NCBI RefSeq assembly: GCF_009749405.1
Contig: NZ_WBIQ01000009.1
Coordinates: 186,001 to 250,000, forward strand
Direction: 5' to 3'
DNA from: Agromyces lapidis
GTDB taxonomy: Bacteria; Actinomycetota; Actinomycetes; Actinomycetales; Microbacteriaceae
DNA length: 64,000 bases
Position numbers and translations under genes: made by a program. Below the pieces are notes generated by a model. The model ran no database searches and was not told the DNA's origin. It saw only the letters and a program-made list of their open reading frames with translations. Positions 17,688 to 27,045 of this stretch are shown piece after piece; position 1 is the first letter of the stretch, and the number at the start of each line of letters is the position of its first letter.

Positions 17688-18382
17688 GCGCCCCGCTGAT
17701 CCGGATGCGGTCGGTGTCCCGCACGTACGGCTCGCCGCCCACGGTCGCGCTCTCGCACGCCGACCTCGACGTGGATCGCGGCGAGATGCTCGCGATCGTC
17801 GGGCCGAGCGGCTCGGGCAAGTCGACGCTCCTGAATCTCATGGGCACGCTCGATCGGCCGAGTTCCGGCGAGATCCGCATCGACGGCCACGACACCGGCG
17901 CGATGAGCGACGCCGAGCTCTCGGGGCTCAGAGCGCACACCATCGGGTTCGTGTTCCAGCAGTACCACCTCGCCGAGGGAGTGACCGCGCTCGACAACGT
18001 CGCGACGGGCCTGCTGTACACGGGCGCACCGAAGGCCGAGCGGCGGGCGCGCGCCGCCGCCGCGCTCGAGCGCGTCGGCCTGGCGCCCCGCGCCCGCCAT
18101 CGTCCGAACGAACTGTCGGGCGGTGAGCGTCAACGTGTCGCGATCGCACGGGCGGTGGTGGGCGAACCGGCCCTCCTCCTCGCCGACGAGCCGACCGGTG
18201 CGCTCGACACCCGCTCGGGCGAGACCGTGGTGTCGATCCTCGCCGAGCTCAACGCGGGGGGCACGACCGTCGTCGTCATCACGCACGATCTGCAGGTCGC
18301 GGAGCGGATGCCCCGCCGCGTCGGCATCCGCGACGGTGTGCTGTCGACGGGCGCGGGCGTCCTCGCCGGAGCCGGATCGTGA
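17684..18382 (+). CDS. ABC transporter ATP-binding protein (MacB/LolD type)
   Basis: A 232-residue ATPase with Walker [14 protein letters not shown]-loop [17 protein letters not shown], signature [14 protein letters not shown], Walker [13 protein letters not shown] and the switch His in VVITHD. The sequence is of the MacB/LolD/FtsE kind, which power lipoprotein or peptide extrusion with FtsX-like permeases rather than import. Both ends overlap neighbours by four bases (ATGA and GTGA), showing a tight operon with the adaptor and the permease. Confidence 0.93.
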   Translation: MSAPLIRMRSVSRTYGSPPTVALSHADLDVDRGEMLAIVGPSGSGKSTLLNLMGTLDRPSSGEIRIDGHDTGAMSDAELSGLRAHTIGFVFQQYHLAEGVTALDNVATGLLYTGAPKAERRARAAAALERVGLAPRARHRPNELSGGERQRVAIARAVVGEPALLLADEPTGALDTRSGETVVSILAELNAGGTTVVVITHDLQVAERMPRRVGIRDGVLSTGAGVLAGAGS

Positions 18383-19566
18383 ACGGCCTGCGCTCCCGGC
18401 TGCGTCCGAGCGACCTCCTCTCGCTCGGCCTGCACGGGCTCCGCGCACGTCCGATGCGCGCCGTGCTCTCGGCGCTCGGCATCGCCATCGGGATCGCGGC
18501 GATGGTCGCGGTCGTCGGCATCTCGACGTCGAGCGAGGCGCTCGTGAAGCAGCGGCTCGCCTCGCTCGGCACGAACCTGCTCACCGCGTCGGCCGGGTCG
18601 GACTTCTTCGGGCAGGACGCCGAGCTCCCGCCCGATGCGATCGACCGCGTGCGCCGGGTGGAGGGTGTCGAGCGGGCGAGCTGGACCGCCTCGCTCTCCG
18701 AAGTGCACGTCTACCGCAACCAGATGATCGACCGAGGTGCGACCGGCGGACTCACGGTCGCCGTCGCCGATCTCGAACTGCTCGAGGCGACCGGTACCGA
18801 GCTCGGCTCCGGCGTCTGGCTCAACCGGGCGACCGAGCAGTTCCCGGTGGCGGTGCTCGGCGCTGCCGCGGCCGAACGGCTCGGCATCGTCACGATCGGC
18901 AGTGCGATCGAGATCGGGGGTCGCCAGTTCACCGTCGCCGGCATCCTCGACCGATCGCCCCTCGCTCCCGAACTCGACTCCGTCGCGCTCATCGGCGCGC
19001 CGGTCGCGACCGAGCACTTCGACTTCGGGGGCTCGCCGTCGGTCATCTACGAGCGCTCCGACGACGACCTCGTGGCCGAGGTGCGAGCCCTGCTCCCGGC
19101 GACGATCAACCCCGAGTCGCCGACCCAGGTGAAGGTCAGCCGACCCTCGGACGCGCTCGCCGCGAAGAACACGATCGATCAGGCCTTCACCGGACTGCTC
19201 GTGGGCGTCGGGTCCATCGCCCTGCTCGTCGGCGGCATCGGCGTCGCGAACACGATGGTGATCTCCGTGCTCGAACGCCGACAGGAGATCGGCCTGCGCC
19301 GCTCGCTCGGGGCGACCCGCAGGCACGTCCGCTCGCAGTTCCTCGTCGAGGCGATCCTGCTGGCGCTCTGCGGCGGCATCGCCGGCACGGCGATCGGCTG
19401 GGCGATCACGGCGGTCGTCGCCGGGGCCAACGGATGGCCCGTCGCGGTGCCGATCGCGGTGCTCGCGGCCGCGGTCGGGGCGACGGTCGCCGTCGGCGCG
19501 GTCGCCGGCGCGTTGCCCGCGGCCCGTGCGGCGCGCACCTCGCCGACGGCCGCGCTCAGCACCTGA
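18379..19566 (+). CDS. MacB/FtsX-family ABC permease
   Basis: A 395-residue permease. The N-terminal membrane segment ([18 protein letters not shown], about residues 35-52) is followed by a large extracytoplasmic MacB-like domain (about 60-270). Three C-terminal segments follow, with the [20 protein letters not shown]-type cytosolic loop seen as [20 protein letters not shown]. This architecture transmits ATPase movement to the periplasmic domain for export or mechanotransmission. It is the last gene of the four-gene cassette divergent from a two-component system, an arrangement often tied to resistance against envelope-targeting compounds. Confidence 0.9.
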   Translation: MNGLRSRLRPSDLLSLGLHGLRARPMRAVLSALGIAIGIAAMVAVVGISTSSEALVKQRLASLGTNLLTASAGSDFFGQDAELPPDAIDRVRRVEGVERASWTASLSEVHVYRNQMIDRGATGGLTVAVADLELLEATGTELGSGVWLNRATEQFPVAVLGAAAAERLGIVTIGSAIEIGGRQFTVAGILDRSPLAPELDSVALIGAPVATEHFDFGGSPSVIYERSDDDLVAEVRALLPATINPESPTQVKVSRPSDALAAKNTIDQAFTGLLVGVGSIALLVGGIGVANTMVISVLERRQEIGLRRSLGATRRHVRSQFLVEAILLALCGGIAGTAIGWAITAVVAGANGWPVAVPIAVLAAAVGATVAVGAVAGALPAARAARTSPTAALST

Positions 19567-19572
19567 TCCGGG

Positions 19573-19619
19573 CGGGGGCGCCGACCGACCAGACGGACTG
19601 TCAGGTCACCGCGCCCCCG
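19573..19619 (+). terminator. Inverted repeat after the MacAB-like cassette
   Basis: CGGGGGCGC (19573-19581) and GCGCCCCCG (19611-19619) are perfect 9-bp inverted repeats separated by 29 bases. They begin seven bases after the permease stop and lie well before the next gene start at 19725. The long loop and missing T-run make this a moderate terminator candidate. Confidence 0.45.
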
Positions 19620-19724
19620 TCCGATGGTTCGTCTCATTCGCCGGGCACCGCGTTGCGCCCGCCCTGACGCGGGGATTGAATGGCCTCTGCGCGATGGCGC
19701 GCGAGTGAACAGGAGGCGTCGCCA

Positions 19725-20909
19725 GTGACCCAGGCATCCACGATCGAGGCGGAATCGGGGACGGCTCCCGAACCCGTGACATCCCGCGGTGAGGCACCCG
19801 GAACGGTCGTCATCGACACCGTCACGAAGCGCTACGGCGATTCGACGGCCGTCGACGGCCTCTCGCTCACGATCGAGGCCGGCGAGTTCATCTCGCTGCT
19901 CGGCCCCTCAGGATGCGGCAAGACCACGACGCTGCGCATGATCGCCGGCTTCGAGGAGCCCGACGCCGGCGACATCCGCGTCTCGGGCCGTTCCCTGCTC
20001 GGCGTGCCGCCGTACCGCCGCGACGTCAACACCGTGTTCCAGGCCTACGCCCTCTTCCCGCACATGTCGGTGGCCGAGAACGTCGCCTACGGGCTGCAGC
20101 AGAAGCGCACCCCGAAGTCCGAGATCCGCGACCGGGTCGTCGACGCCCTCGACCTCGCCCAGATGCGCGGATTCGCCGACCGCAAGCCCACCCAGCTCTC
20201 GGGCGGCCAGCAGCAGCGGGTCGCGCTCGCCCGCGCCCTCGTGAACCGCCCCTCGGTGCTGCTCCTCGACGAGCCGCTCGGCGCCCTCGACCGGCAGCTG
20301 CGCGAAGAGATGCAGCTCGAGCTGAAGCTGCTGCAGTCGCGCCTCGGCATCACCTTCGTCTTCGTCACGCACGACCAGGGCGAGGCCCTCTCGATGAGCG
20401 ACCGCATCGCGATCATGCGCAGCGGACGCATCGAGCAGCTCGCCGACGCCGACACGGTCTACGCCCGACCCGCCTCGGCCTACGTCGCGGCCTTCGTGGG
20501 GCAGCAGAACTTCTTCCGAGGCGCCGTCGCCGAGCGCGGCGCCGCCGTCGACTCGGCCCACGCCCTCGTGCGCGGCGCCTCGCCCGCGCTCCAGGAGGGC
20601 ACCGCCGGCCTCGCGGCCGTGCGCCCCGAGTTCGTGAGCATCGACGCGGATGCCTCGGCCGATGCCTCCGGCGCGGTGAACACCGCCCGGGGCACCCTCA
20701 TCGGCGTCTCGCACCTCGGCGAGACCATGCAGTACCTCGTGCGGCTCGGCGACGACCAGAGCCTCATCGCCCGCCGCCCCTCCCCCGAGGCGCCCCAGCT
20801 CGCGGTGGGCGACGCGGTCGTCTGCTCGTGGCGCGCCGAGAGCGTGCTCCTCTTCCCGGCCGACGATGCGGCGAGCGCGGGCGGCTACGTCGCGCCGCCG
20901 ACGGCCTGA
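19725..20909 (+). CDS. Polyamine-type ABC importer, ATP-binding protein (PotA-like)
   Basis: A 394-residue ATPase with Walker [14 protein letters not shown], signature [14 protein letters not shown], Walker [13 protein letters not shown], switch His in [10 protein letters not shown], and a C-terminal TOBE-like beta region (residues about 270-390). TOBE-containing importers of this kind serve spermidine/putrescine or related compounds. The GTG at 19725 is preceded by AGGAGG with eight-base spacing, which fixes the start; the frame is open further upstream to an ATG at 19680. It leads a four-gene operon (ATPase, binding protein, two permeases). Confidence 0.9.
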   Translation: MTQASTIEAESGTAPEPVTSRGEAPGTVVIDTVTKRYGDSTAVDGLSLTIEAGEFISLLGPSGCGKTTTLRMIAGFEEPDAGDIRVSGRSLLGVPPYRRDVNTVFQAYALFPHMSVAENVAYGLQQKRTPKSEIRDRVVDALDLAQMRGFADRKPTQLSGGQQQRVALARALVNRPSVLLLDEPLGALDRQLREEMQLELKLLQSRLGITFVFVTHDQGEALSMSDRIAIMRSGRIEQLADADTVYARPASAYVAAFVGQQNFFRGAVAERGAAVDSAHALVRGASPALQEGTAGLAAVRPEFVSIDADASADASGAVNTARGTLIGVSHLGETMQYLVRLGDDQSLIARRPSPEAPQLAVGDAVVCSWRAESVLLFPADDAASAGGYVAPPTA

Positions 20910-20926
20910 ACGCCCGAGGAGCCACG

Positions 20927-22099
20927 ATGTCATCCGAAGAGATCCGAATCCTCGCGCCCGCGGGCGCGGCCAAGACCATCCGCCGGGAGCTCTCGCGGCG
21001 CCGCTTCCTGAGTTTCGCCGCCGCGGCTGGCTCGGCCGGGCTGCTCGCCGCCTGCGCGCCGAACGGTTCGCCCGCCACCGTGCAGGCCTCCGGCGGCCCG
21101 CTCGAGAGCAAGCTGTCGATCTACACCTGGGGCGACTACGACGCACCCGATGTGCTCGACGCCTTCACCGCCGACCTCGGCCCGAAGATCTCGCTCAGCG
21201 CCTTCAACTCGAACGAGGAGATGGTGGCGAAACTCGTCGGCGCGCGGGGCACGAGCGGCTACGACATCGTCGTGCCGACCGGCACGTTCGTCGCGCAGAT
21301 GGCCGAGCACGGGCTGCTGGCCAAGCTCAACCACGACCTCATCCCGAACCTGAAGCACGTCGACCCGGCGTTCCTCGGCCGCACCTGGGACCCCGACAAC
21401 GAGTACTCGATCTGCAAGGCGTGGGGCACGACCGGCTTCGTCTACGACGTCACCCTGATCGACCGCGAGCTGAAGGACTGGAACGACTTCATCGACGCCG
21501 CGAAGAACGAGGCGAGCGGCAAGACCTCGCTCCTCGACGACCCGTCGGAGCTCACCGGGCTCTACTTCTGGGCGAACGGCATCCCGTGGACCACGACCGA
21601 TCCCGAGCACCTCGACGCCGCTGAGGAGTTCCTCGTCGACCTCGCGCCGCACATCTCGGCGTTCGACTCCTACCCCGGCGGCAGCGCCATCCCTCAGGCG
21701 ACGCAGATGCTCATGCAGTCGTACAACGGCGACGCCCGACTCGGCATGCTCGAGAGCCCCGACCCCGATCGCTGGAAGTTCGTGCTCGGCTCACCGGCGA
21801 CCGAGATCTGGATGGACAACTGGGCGATCGCCGCAGGTGCTCCGAACCCCGAGGCCGCGCACGCGTTCATCGACTACGTGCTCTCCCCCGAGAATGCGCT
21901 CGCCGAACTCGACTACATCGGATACGACACCGGCGCGAAGGGCATCCAGCAGGTGGCCGCCGATGCCGGCCTGCCGATGCTCGACCTCGTGTTCTACTCC
22001 CCCGAGCAGCTCGCGACCATGCACGAGGGCGAACTGACCGAGGCGCAGGAACGCGTCGTGCAGATCTGGAACACGACGAAGGCGGCGGCTGGTGCGTAG
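20927..22099 (+). CDS. Polyamine-type ABC importer, substrate-binding lipoprotein (PotD-like)
   Basis: A 390-residue binding protein. The N-terminus carries a twin-arginine motif (LSRRRFLSFAAAAG) followed by a lipobox L-A-A-C at about residue 42, so it is probably Tat-exported and lipidated. Mature stretches LSIYTWGDYDAPDVLDAF, GYDIVVPTGTFVAQM and AIPQATQMLMQS are typical of the PotD/PotF family. It would capture the ligand at the outer face of the membrane. Putrescine or spermidine is the family's usual ligand, but agmatine or other amines are possible. GAGGAG precedes the ATG. Confidence 0.88.
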   Translation: MSSEEIRILAPAGAAKTIRRELSRRRFLSFAAAAGSAGLLAACAPNGSPATVQASGGPLESKLSIYTWGDYDAPDVLDAFTADLGPKISLSAFNSNEEMVAKLVGARGTSGYDIVVPTGTFVAQMAEHGLLAKLNHDLIPNLKHVDPAFLGRTWDPDNEYSICKAWGTTGFVYDVTLIDRELKDWNDFIDAAKNEASGKTSLLDDPSELTGLYFWANGIPWTTTDPEHLDAAEEFLVDLAPHISAFDSYPGGSAIPQATQMLMQSYNGDARLGMLESPDPDRWKFVLGSPATEIWMDNWAIAAGAPNPEAAHAFIDYVLSPENALAELDYIGYDTGAKGIQQVAADAGLPMLDLVFYSPEQLATMHEGELTEAQERVVQIWNTTKAAAGA

Positions 22100-23018
22100 A
22101 CGACTCCCCGGATTCCTGCTCGCGGCGCCCGCCTGGGCGTGGCTCACGATCTTCTTCGTCGCACCCGTGGCGATGGTCGTGTGGTTCAGCTTCGGCTACA
22201 AGCCGAGCATCTTCGCCACCCAGGCCACCGACAAGCTCTCGTTCGACCGCTACGCCGAGGTGTTCAGCCCGACGTTCTTCGCGACGTTCCAGAACACGCT
22301 GTGGGTCGGCGTCGCCGGCACCGTCCTGTGCTTCCTGATCGGGCTCCCGGTCGCGTACTGGATGGCCGTGAAGGCGCCGCCGTCGCGGCGCGGCCTCCTC
22401 ATCGCCCTCGTGATGGTGCCGTTCTGGACGAACTTCCTCGTGCGCACGATCGGCTGGCAGGTCATCCTCTCGCCCGAGGGCTGGATCTCGACGGCGCTGC
22501 AGACGGTCGGCTTCGAGCCCCTCGCGATCCTGAACACGCGCGGCGCAGTGCTCCTCGGCGTCGTCTACAACTACCTGCCGCTCATGATCCTGCCGCTGTT
22601 CGTCGCATTCGACCGGGTCAACGGGCCGTTGCGCGAGGCCTCGAAGGACCTCGGCGCCGGCAAGTGGACGACCTTCTTCCGCATCACCCTGCCGCTCGCC
22701 CAGCCCGGCATCGTCGCGGGCGTGCTGCTCGTCTTCATTCCGCTCATGGGCGACTACATCACCGCCACGGTGCTCGGCGGGGCGAAGGGCAACATGGTCG
22801 GCCAGCTCGTCGCGAGCCAGTTCCAGACCGCGCAGAACTGGGCGCTCGGCTCCGCCATGGCGGTCGTGCTGATCTTCGTCATCCTCCTCACCGTCGCCAT
22901 CGGCGCCGGCATCGTGTGGCTCGTCACCCTGCCGATCAGGGCGAGCCACCGCCTCGTGATCGGTGCGCCGGCCGCCGCGCCGGCATCCGTTTCGATTCGA
23001 GAGGAGGTCGCGGCATGA
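22092..23018 (+). CDS. Polyamine-type ABC importer permease 1 (PotB-like)
   Basis: A 308-residue permease of six membrane segments. The EAA loop that contacts the ATPase reads LREASKDLGAGKWTTFFRIT followed by LPLAQPG. It starts at GTG 22092, overlapping the binding-protein gene by eight bases, and ends in a four-base overlap with the second permease (ATGA). The gene order ATPase, binding protein, permease, permease is the standard layout of this importer class. Confidence 0.9.
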   Translation: MRRRLPGFLLAAPAWAWLTIFFVAPVAMVVWFSFGYKPSIFATQATDKLSFDRYAEVFSPTFFATFQNTLWVGVAGTVLCFLIGLPVAYWMAVKAPPSRRGLLIALVMVPFWTNFLVRTIGWQVILSPEGWISTALQTVGFEPLAILNTRGAVLLGVVYNYLPLMILPLFVAFDRVNGPLREASKDLGAGKWTTFFRITLPLAQPGIVAGVLLVFIPLMGDYITATVLGGAKGNMVGQLVASQFQTAQNWALGSAMAVVLIFVILLTVAIGAGIVWLVTLPIRASHRLVIGAPAAAPASVSIREEVAA

Positions 23019-23890
23019 GTGCTCCAGCAGCGCAGCGACAGGTGCGACGGCCGCGCAGGGCGTGGTCGGATGTCGCGTTCAACGTGTGGGGCATCCTGGT
23101 GATGGTCTTCCTGTTCGCCCCCATCGCGGTGATCATCGTCTCCTCGTTCAACGTCGGGCGACTGCTGGTCTCGTGGGACCACTTCGGATTCGACTCGTTC
23201 CTCGCACTGCTCGCGAAGCCGGCGATCCGCGACGCGGTCTGGATCTCGGTGCAGACTGGCTTCATCGCCGCCCTCGTCGCCACGGCGCTCGGCACCCTCG
23301 CGGGCATCGCGATGGCGCGGCATCCGGGCAAGTGGGTGTGGTGGTTCATGGGACTGCTGCTGCTCGTCTCGGTGACACCCGAGATCGTCGACGCCGTCGC
23401 GCTGCTGCCGTGGACCGTCTTCCTCGGCCAGGACCTCGGCATGTCGATCTTCAACGACGGCATCGTGCGCCTCGTGATCGGCCACTCGCTGTTCTCGATC
23501 ACGGTCGTCTCGTACCTCGTGCGCGCGAGGCTCGTGGGCCAGGAGGCGCAGCTCGAGGAGGCCTCGGCCGACCTGTATGCGACGCCGACCCGCACGTTCC
23601 GCAAGGTCACCCTGCCGCTCGCCATGCCGGCGGTCTTCGCCGGATTCATGCTGTCGTTCACCTTCAGCCTCGACAACACGGTCATCGCGGCATTCGTCTC
23701 GGTCTCGGGGTCGACGCCGTGGCCGGTCTACGTGCTGAGCGCGCTGCGCAGCGGCCTGAAGCCCGAGATCGCAGCGGTCTCGACGATCATGCTCGTGCTC
23801 ACGCTCATCGCACTCGGCCTCGTCGCGCTCGTGCTGCGGCGGGCGGGAGACTCGGCGGCCGACATCGCCCGCACGATGGCGGGCAGCTGA
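23015..23890 (+). CDS. Polyamine-type ABC importer permease 2 (PotC-like)
   Basis: A 291-residue permease with six membrane segments and the EAA loop LEEASADLYATPTRTFRKVT followed by LPLAMPAV. It pairs with the preceding permease to form the transmembrane channel. Translation is coupled to the upstream gene through ATGA at 23015. It is the last gene of the operon; a 48-bp perfect palindrome starts 14 bases after its stop. Confidence 0.9.
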   Translation: MSAPAAQRQVRRPRRAWSDVAFNVWGILVMVFLFAPIAVIIVSSFNVGRLLVSWDHFGFDSFLALLAKPAIRDAVWISVQTGFIAALVATALGTLAGIAMARHPGKWVWWFMGLLLLVSVTPEIVDAVALLPWTVFLGQDLGMSIFNDGIVRLVIGHSLFSITVVSYLVRARLVGQEAQLEEASADLYATPTRTFRKVTLPLAMPAVFAGFMLSFTFSLDNTVIAAFVSVSGSTPWPVYVLSALRSGLKPEIAAVSTIMLVLTLIALGLVALVLRRAGDSAADIARTMAGS

Positions 23891-23904
23891 GCATTCCGCG
23901 ACCA

Positions 23905-23952
23905 GTACGCGAAACGGGGGCGCACCGATCGGTGCGCCCCCGTTTCGCGTAC
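23905..23952. terminator. Perfect 48-bp palindromic terminator
   Basis: Two 24-base arms (23905-23928 and 23929-23952) are exact reverse complements with no intervening base; the centre reads ACCGATCGGT. In RNA this is a very strong stem of about 22 pairs containing a GGGGGCGC/GCGCCCCC core. It lies between the convergent importer operon and the lipoprotein gene ending at 23961, so it can stop transcription in both directions. Confidence 0.9.
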
Positions 23953-23960
23953 GTCGTGCG

Positions 23961-24422
23961 TCAGGCGCAGACGGTGGTGAGCTCGGTGATGCCCTCGGTG
24001 AGCGCGGTGAGGTGGTCGCCCATGGCCGAGACGTCGGCGTTCGCCGGGTCGGCGAGCATGCCGTCGACGTAGGTGACGTACTCGGTCATCGCGGTGGCGG
24101 CGCTGTCGGCGGCGGCCTTCACCTCGGTGTTGCTGATCTGGGCGGCGGTCTCGCTGACCGTCTGCTCGGCACCCTTGAACGCCTCGAGCGCGGCGGCCGG
24201 GTCGCTCGTGTCGACCGACGAGAGGCCCTCGAGCTCGGTCAGCGTGGTCTTCACCAGCTCGCAGGCCTCCTCCTTCGACTGGTCGGCGGCGGGTGCGGCG
24301 GCGTCGGTCTTGGCGTCGCCCTTCGAGCCGGCGTCGGCCGCCGGAGCGCCCGCAGCGCAGCCGGTGAGCAGGAGTGCGAGCAGCGCGAACGAGGCGGCGG
24401 CGAGCGGACGTGATGCAGTCAT
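23961..24422 (-). CDS. Hypothetical secreted lipoprotein
   Basis: A 153-residue lipoprotein with signal LAAASFALLALLLTGCAAG (lipobox L-T-G-C). A short Ala/Asp/Lys-rich linker follows, then an acidic helical domain of about 115 residues with two cysteines, one near its start (EEACELV) and one at the end (TTVCA), which may form a disulfide. I do not recognise the family. The ATG at 24422 has AGGGGAA upstream. In the 5' region, CCCGGG at 24449-24454 and again at 24460-24465 can form a hairpin in the leader. Confidence 0.65.
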   Translation of the reverse strand: MTASRPLAAASFALLALLLTGCAAGAPAADAGSKGDAKTDAAAPAADQSKEEACELVKTTLTELEGLSSVDTSDPAAALEAFKGAEQTVSETAAQISNTEVKAAADSAATAMTEYVTYVDGMLADPANADVSAMGDHLTALTEGITELTTVCA

Positions 24423-24445
24423 CGTGATGATTCCCCTAAAAGAAC

Positions 24446-24468
24446 GGTCCCGGGTCGATCCCGGGCCC
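24446..24468 (-). promoter_or_regulatory. Hairpin in the leader of the lipoprotein gene
   Basis: GGTCCCGGG and CCCGGGCCC, separated by TCGAT, pair in eight of nine positions. The structure lies 24-46 bases before the lipoprotein ATG, upstream of its Shine-Dalgarno sequence. It may stabilise the leader or be a remnant terminator; nothing further can be said from sequence. Confidence 0.35.
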
Positions 24469-24566
24469 CCGGTACATCAAAGCAGTCGCCGCCCACAACG
24501 GGAAATGGGGAGGGCTGCCCGTCGTCGGCATCGCGGACGCCCGCGGATCGGGGACGCCCGGCGCGC

Positions 24567-25556
24567 TCAGCCGTAGCGCGCGGCGAGGGCGGCGCCGAGC
24601 CCGGCGAGCCGGTCGCGCAGGCTCGCGGGCTCGACCACCTCGGCCTCACTGGCCCACGCGGCGAGGCGCCGTTCGAGCACCTGCTCGCTCGGAGCCGAGA
24701 CGCGCAGCCGGACGCGGCCGTCGGCCTCGGCATCGCCGTCGGCGCTGCTGCCGGTGACCCACCCCCTGAACTCCTCCGCGACCCCGGCGTCGACGAGCAC
24801 CGTCGCCTCGGCCCGGTGCCGTGCCGTGTTCGCCGCCGCCCGCAGCGCCGCCCATTCGGCGTCGAGGTCGAACGGAGCAGAGCGCTCGAAACGCTCGTCC
24901 TCGACGACGACGTCGGCCATGCGGTCGACCCGGTAGCTCCGTCGCCGAGCGTCCACGGGAACGCCCTCGCCGACCGGAGCCTCGGCGCCATGATCACCGA
25001 CGACATCGGCGATCAGGTACCAGATGCCGCGCGTCTCGATGAGCCCGAGCGGGCGCACCCTGCGCATCGCGGCCTCGCCGCCCCATCTCGTGTAGGCGAA
25101 CCTGGCGACGCGCCGCTCGAGCACCGCCTGCTGCAGGAGCTCGACCGCGCGGGGCGGTCGCGACGCGGGGGCATCCCAACCGCCCGAGTCGACGATCACC
25201 GCCTCGGCGGCCGCCTCGGCGTCGGCGCGGAAGGTCGCGGGCAACGCCCTGAGCACCTTGCGCAGCGCCGAGCGCGCCGCCTCGCTCTCACCGGCGCGCG
25301 GCCCGAGGAGGAGGAAGAGCGCCCGCGCCTCCGAGGCGGTGAAGCCGCTCAGGTCGGTGCGGCCCTCGCCGAGCAGCCGCCATCCCCCGCCGCGACCGGG
25401 CTGCGGATAGACGGGGATGCCCGCGGCCGAGAGCGCTTCGAGGTCGCGACGGGCGGTCGCGACCGAGATCTCGAGCTCGTCGGCGAGCTGGCGGGCGGTG
25501 ACCCGACCGCGCGCCTGCATGACGAGGAGGGTGGCCACGAGCCGGTCTGCGCGCAT
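24567..25556 (-). CDS. WYL-domain transcriptional regulator
   Basis: A 329-residue YafY/PafBC-like regulator. The N-terminal helix-turn-helix is MRADRLVATLLVMQARGRVT plus ARQLADELEISVATARRDLE. The WYL segment is LIETRGIWYLIADVVGD (about residue 185), and a WCX-like C-terminal domain follows. WYL domains bind nucleic acid or nucleotide ligands and tune the DNA-binding part. The ATG at 25556 is chosen because GAGGAGAA precedes it. It is divergent from a VOC protein; the shared region contains CAGAAG-N7-CTTCTG, a likely operator. Confidence 0.85.
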   Translation of the reverse strand: MRADRLVATLLVMQARGRVTARQLADELEISVATARRDLEALSAAGIPVYPQPGRGGGWRLLGEGRTDLSGFTASEARALFLLLGPRAGESEAARSALRKVLRALPATFRADAEAAAEAVIVDSGGWDAPASRPPRAVELLQQAVLERRVARFAYTRWGGEAAMRRVRPLGLIETRGIWYLIADVVGDHGAEAPVGEGVPVDARRRSYRVDRMADVVVEDERFERSAPFDLDAEWAALRAAANTARHRAEATVLVDAGVAEEFRGWVTGSSADGDAEADGRVRLRVSAPSEQVLERRLAAWASEAEVVEPASLRDRLAGLGAALAARYG

Positions 25557-25582
25557 GTTCCGATTCTCCTCGTAAAAGTAGT

Positions 25583-25601
25583 CAGAAGGTGAGCACTTCT
25601 G
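25583..25601. promoter_or_regulatory. Putative WYL-regulator operator
   Basis: CAGAAG (25583-25588) and CTTCTG (25596-25601) form a perfect inverted repeat with a seven-base spacer in the 103-bp region between the divergent WYL regulator and VOC gene. The right arm continues to ACTTCTGCG, also found in the RamB-type sites, so cross-recognition cannot be excluded. Confidence 0.45.
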
Positions 25602-25659
25602 CGTTCGATCATAGAACATCGGCGACGACGGGTCGCCGGAATCACCGAAGGAGAACCCC

Positions 25660-26109
25660 ATGCTGCGAGGCATCGCGACCGTCAACTGCTACGTCGAGGA
25701 CCCGGCCGCCGCCGCCGCCTGGTACACCGAGGTGCTCGGCATCGAGCCGTACTTCTCGCGCCCCGGCCCCGACGGGCGCCCCGCGTACGTCGAGTTCCGG
25801 ATCGGCGACCACCAGCAGGAGCTCGGCTTCATCGACCGCCGGTTCGCCCCGGCCGGGCTGGCCGGCGATGCGGCCGGACGTGTGGGCGGAGCCCTCGTGC
25901 ACTGGCACGTCGACGAGCTCGAGACCGCCGTCGCACGGCTCGTCGAGCTCGGCGCCACCCCGCTCCTGCCGATCACCGAGCACGGCCCCGGCTTCGTGAC
26001 CGCGTCGGTCGTCGATCCCTTCGGCAACGTGCTCGGGGTGATGACGAACGTGCACTACCTCGACATGCTCGCCGGGCCCGCGCGCGACGAACTCGTGCAG
26101 GAGGGGTGA
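25660..26109 (+). CDS. VOC superfamily (glyoxalase/bleomycin-resistance fold) protein
   Basis: A 149-residue protein made of two beta-alpha-beta-beta-beta halves: ATVNCYVEDPAAAAAWYTEV at the start, then GGALVHWHVDELETAVARLV, and the final VVDPFGNVLGVM. VOC proteins are metal-dependent dioxygenases, isomerases or binding proteins; the substrate is not predictable. GAAGGAG precedes the ATG. It is divergent from the WYL regulator, which probably controls it. Confidence 0.85.
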   Translation: MLRGIATVNCYVEDPAAAAAWYTEVLGIEPYFSRPGPDGRPAYVEFRIGDHQQELGFIDRRFAPAGLAGDAAGRVGGALVHWHVDELETAVARLVELGATPLLPITEHGPGFVTASVVDPFGNVLGVMTNVHYLDMLAGPARDELVQEG

Positions 26110-26130
26110 CACCGGCCCTCCGCCCGCCGG

Positions 26131-27003
26131 TCAGGCGGCGGACTCCTCCCGCCCGACGACCTCGTCGATGACGCTCTCGTGCGCGGGCCGCCAGCCGAGC
26201 CCCCGCGCCTTCGCGCCGTCGGCCTGCTGGTCGAGCAGGAGTGCGTCGGCGAACTCCGGGCCGAGGCGCGAGCGCGAGGCATCCGCCCCCTCGGCGACGA
26301 CGCCGGCGGCAGCGCCCTGCGCCACGACGGCCTCGGCGACCGTGCGCACGGTCGTGGGCGAGCCGTCGCTGCCGATGATGCGGCCGAGGGCGCGGTCGTG
26401 CTCGAGTGCGAGCCGGTAGAGGCGGGCGAGGTCGTCGACGTGCACCCACGTCCAGTGCTGCTCGCCGTCGCCGAGGAGCAGGATCCGGCCCTCGGCGTCG
26501 CGCGGCGCCTCGGTGACGAGCTGCACGAGTCCGCGGTCGTCGCCGTAGACGACGCCGGGCGCGATGATCGTCGCCGAGACGGATGACTCGAGCAGCCGCT
26601 CCTCGATCGGCACGCGCCAGGCGACGAGCGCGGGCGCATCGGGCCGGCCGTCGTCGTCGAGCGCGTCGCCGGCGCCGTACGCCCAGATGCCGCCGGTGTG
26701 CACGTAGCGGCGGGCGGTGCCGCCGAAGGCCCCGAGCACGGCGTCGACGATCGCGGCGTCGAAGGCCGCGGCGTCCGACGCCGGCGCGGCCGCGTGCACC
26801 GCGCCGTCGGCGTCGGCGAGCAGCGGCGCGAGCCACGCGGCATCCGTCGCATCGCCGATCGCGGCGGTCGCGCCGCGCGCCGCGACCGCCTCGGCGGCGC
26901 GCTCGCTGCGCACGACCGCGACGACCTCGTGGCCGTGCTCGACGAGCTCCTCGAGCACGGCCGATCCGATGTACCCGGTTCCCCCGGTCAGTAGAATCCT
27001 CAT
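26131..27003 (-). CDS. NAD(P)-dependent epimerase/dehydratase family protein
   Basis: A 290-residue extended short-chain dehydrogenase with the nucleotide motif ILLTGGTGYIGSAVLEEL (GxxGxxG) at the N-terminus. VHTGGIWAYG stands where the catalytic Ser/Tyr segment usually lies, followed by IIAPGVVYG and WTWVHVDDLARLY. A clear YxxxK was not found, so it may be an NmrA-like or atypical SDR rather than a sugar epimerase. It is divergent from the HxlR regulator at 27085, across an 81-bp region containing a perfect 16-bp palindrome. Confidence 0.8.
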   Translation of the reverse strand: MRILLTGGTGYIGSAVLEELVEHGHEVVAVVRSERAAEAVAARGATAAIGDATDAAWLAPLLADADGAVHAAAPASDAAAFDAAIVDAVLGAFGGTARRYVHTGGIWAYGAGDALDDDGRPDAPALVAWRVPIEERLLESSVSATIIAPGVVYGDDRGLVQLVTEAPRDAEGRILLLGDGEQHWTWVHVDDLARLYRLALEHDRALGRIIGSDGSPTTVRTVAEAVVAQGAAAGVVAEGADASRSRLGPEFADALLLDQQADGAKARGLGWRPAHESVIDEVVGREESAA

Positions 27004-27045
27004 GCCTGCGACGCTACGGAGCCGACGCCGGTTACTTCAACGGAA

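Noticed and set aside
24446-24468. Riboswitch in the lipoprotein leader
   Set aside because: Only one simple hairpin is visible; none of the conserved cores of known riboswitches can be recognised.
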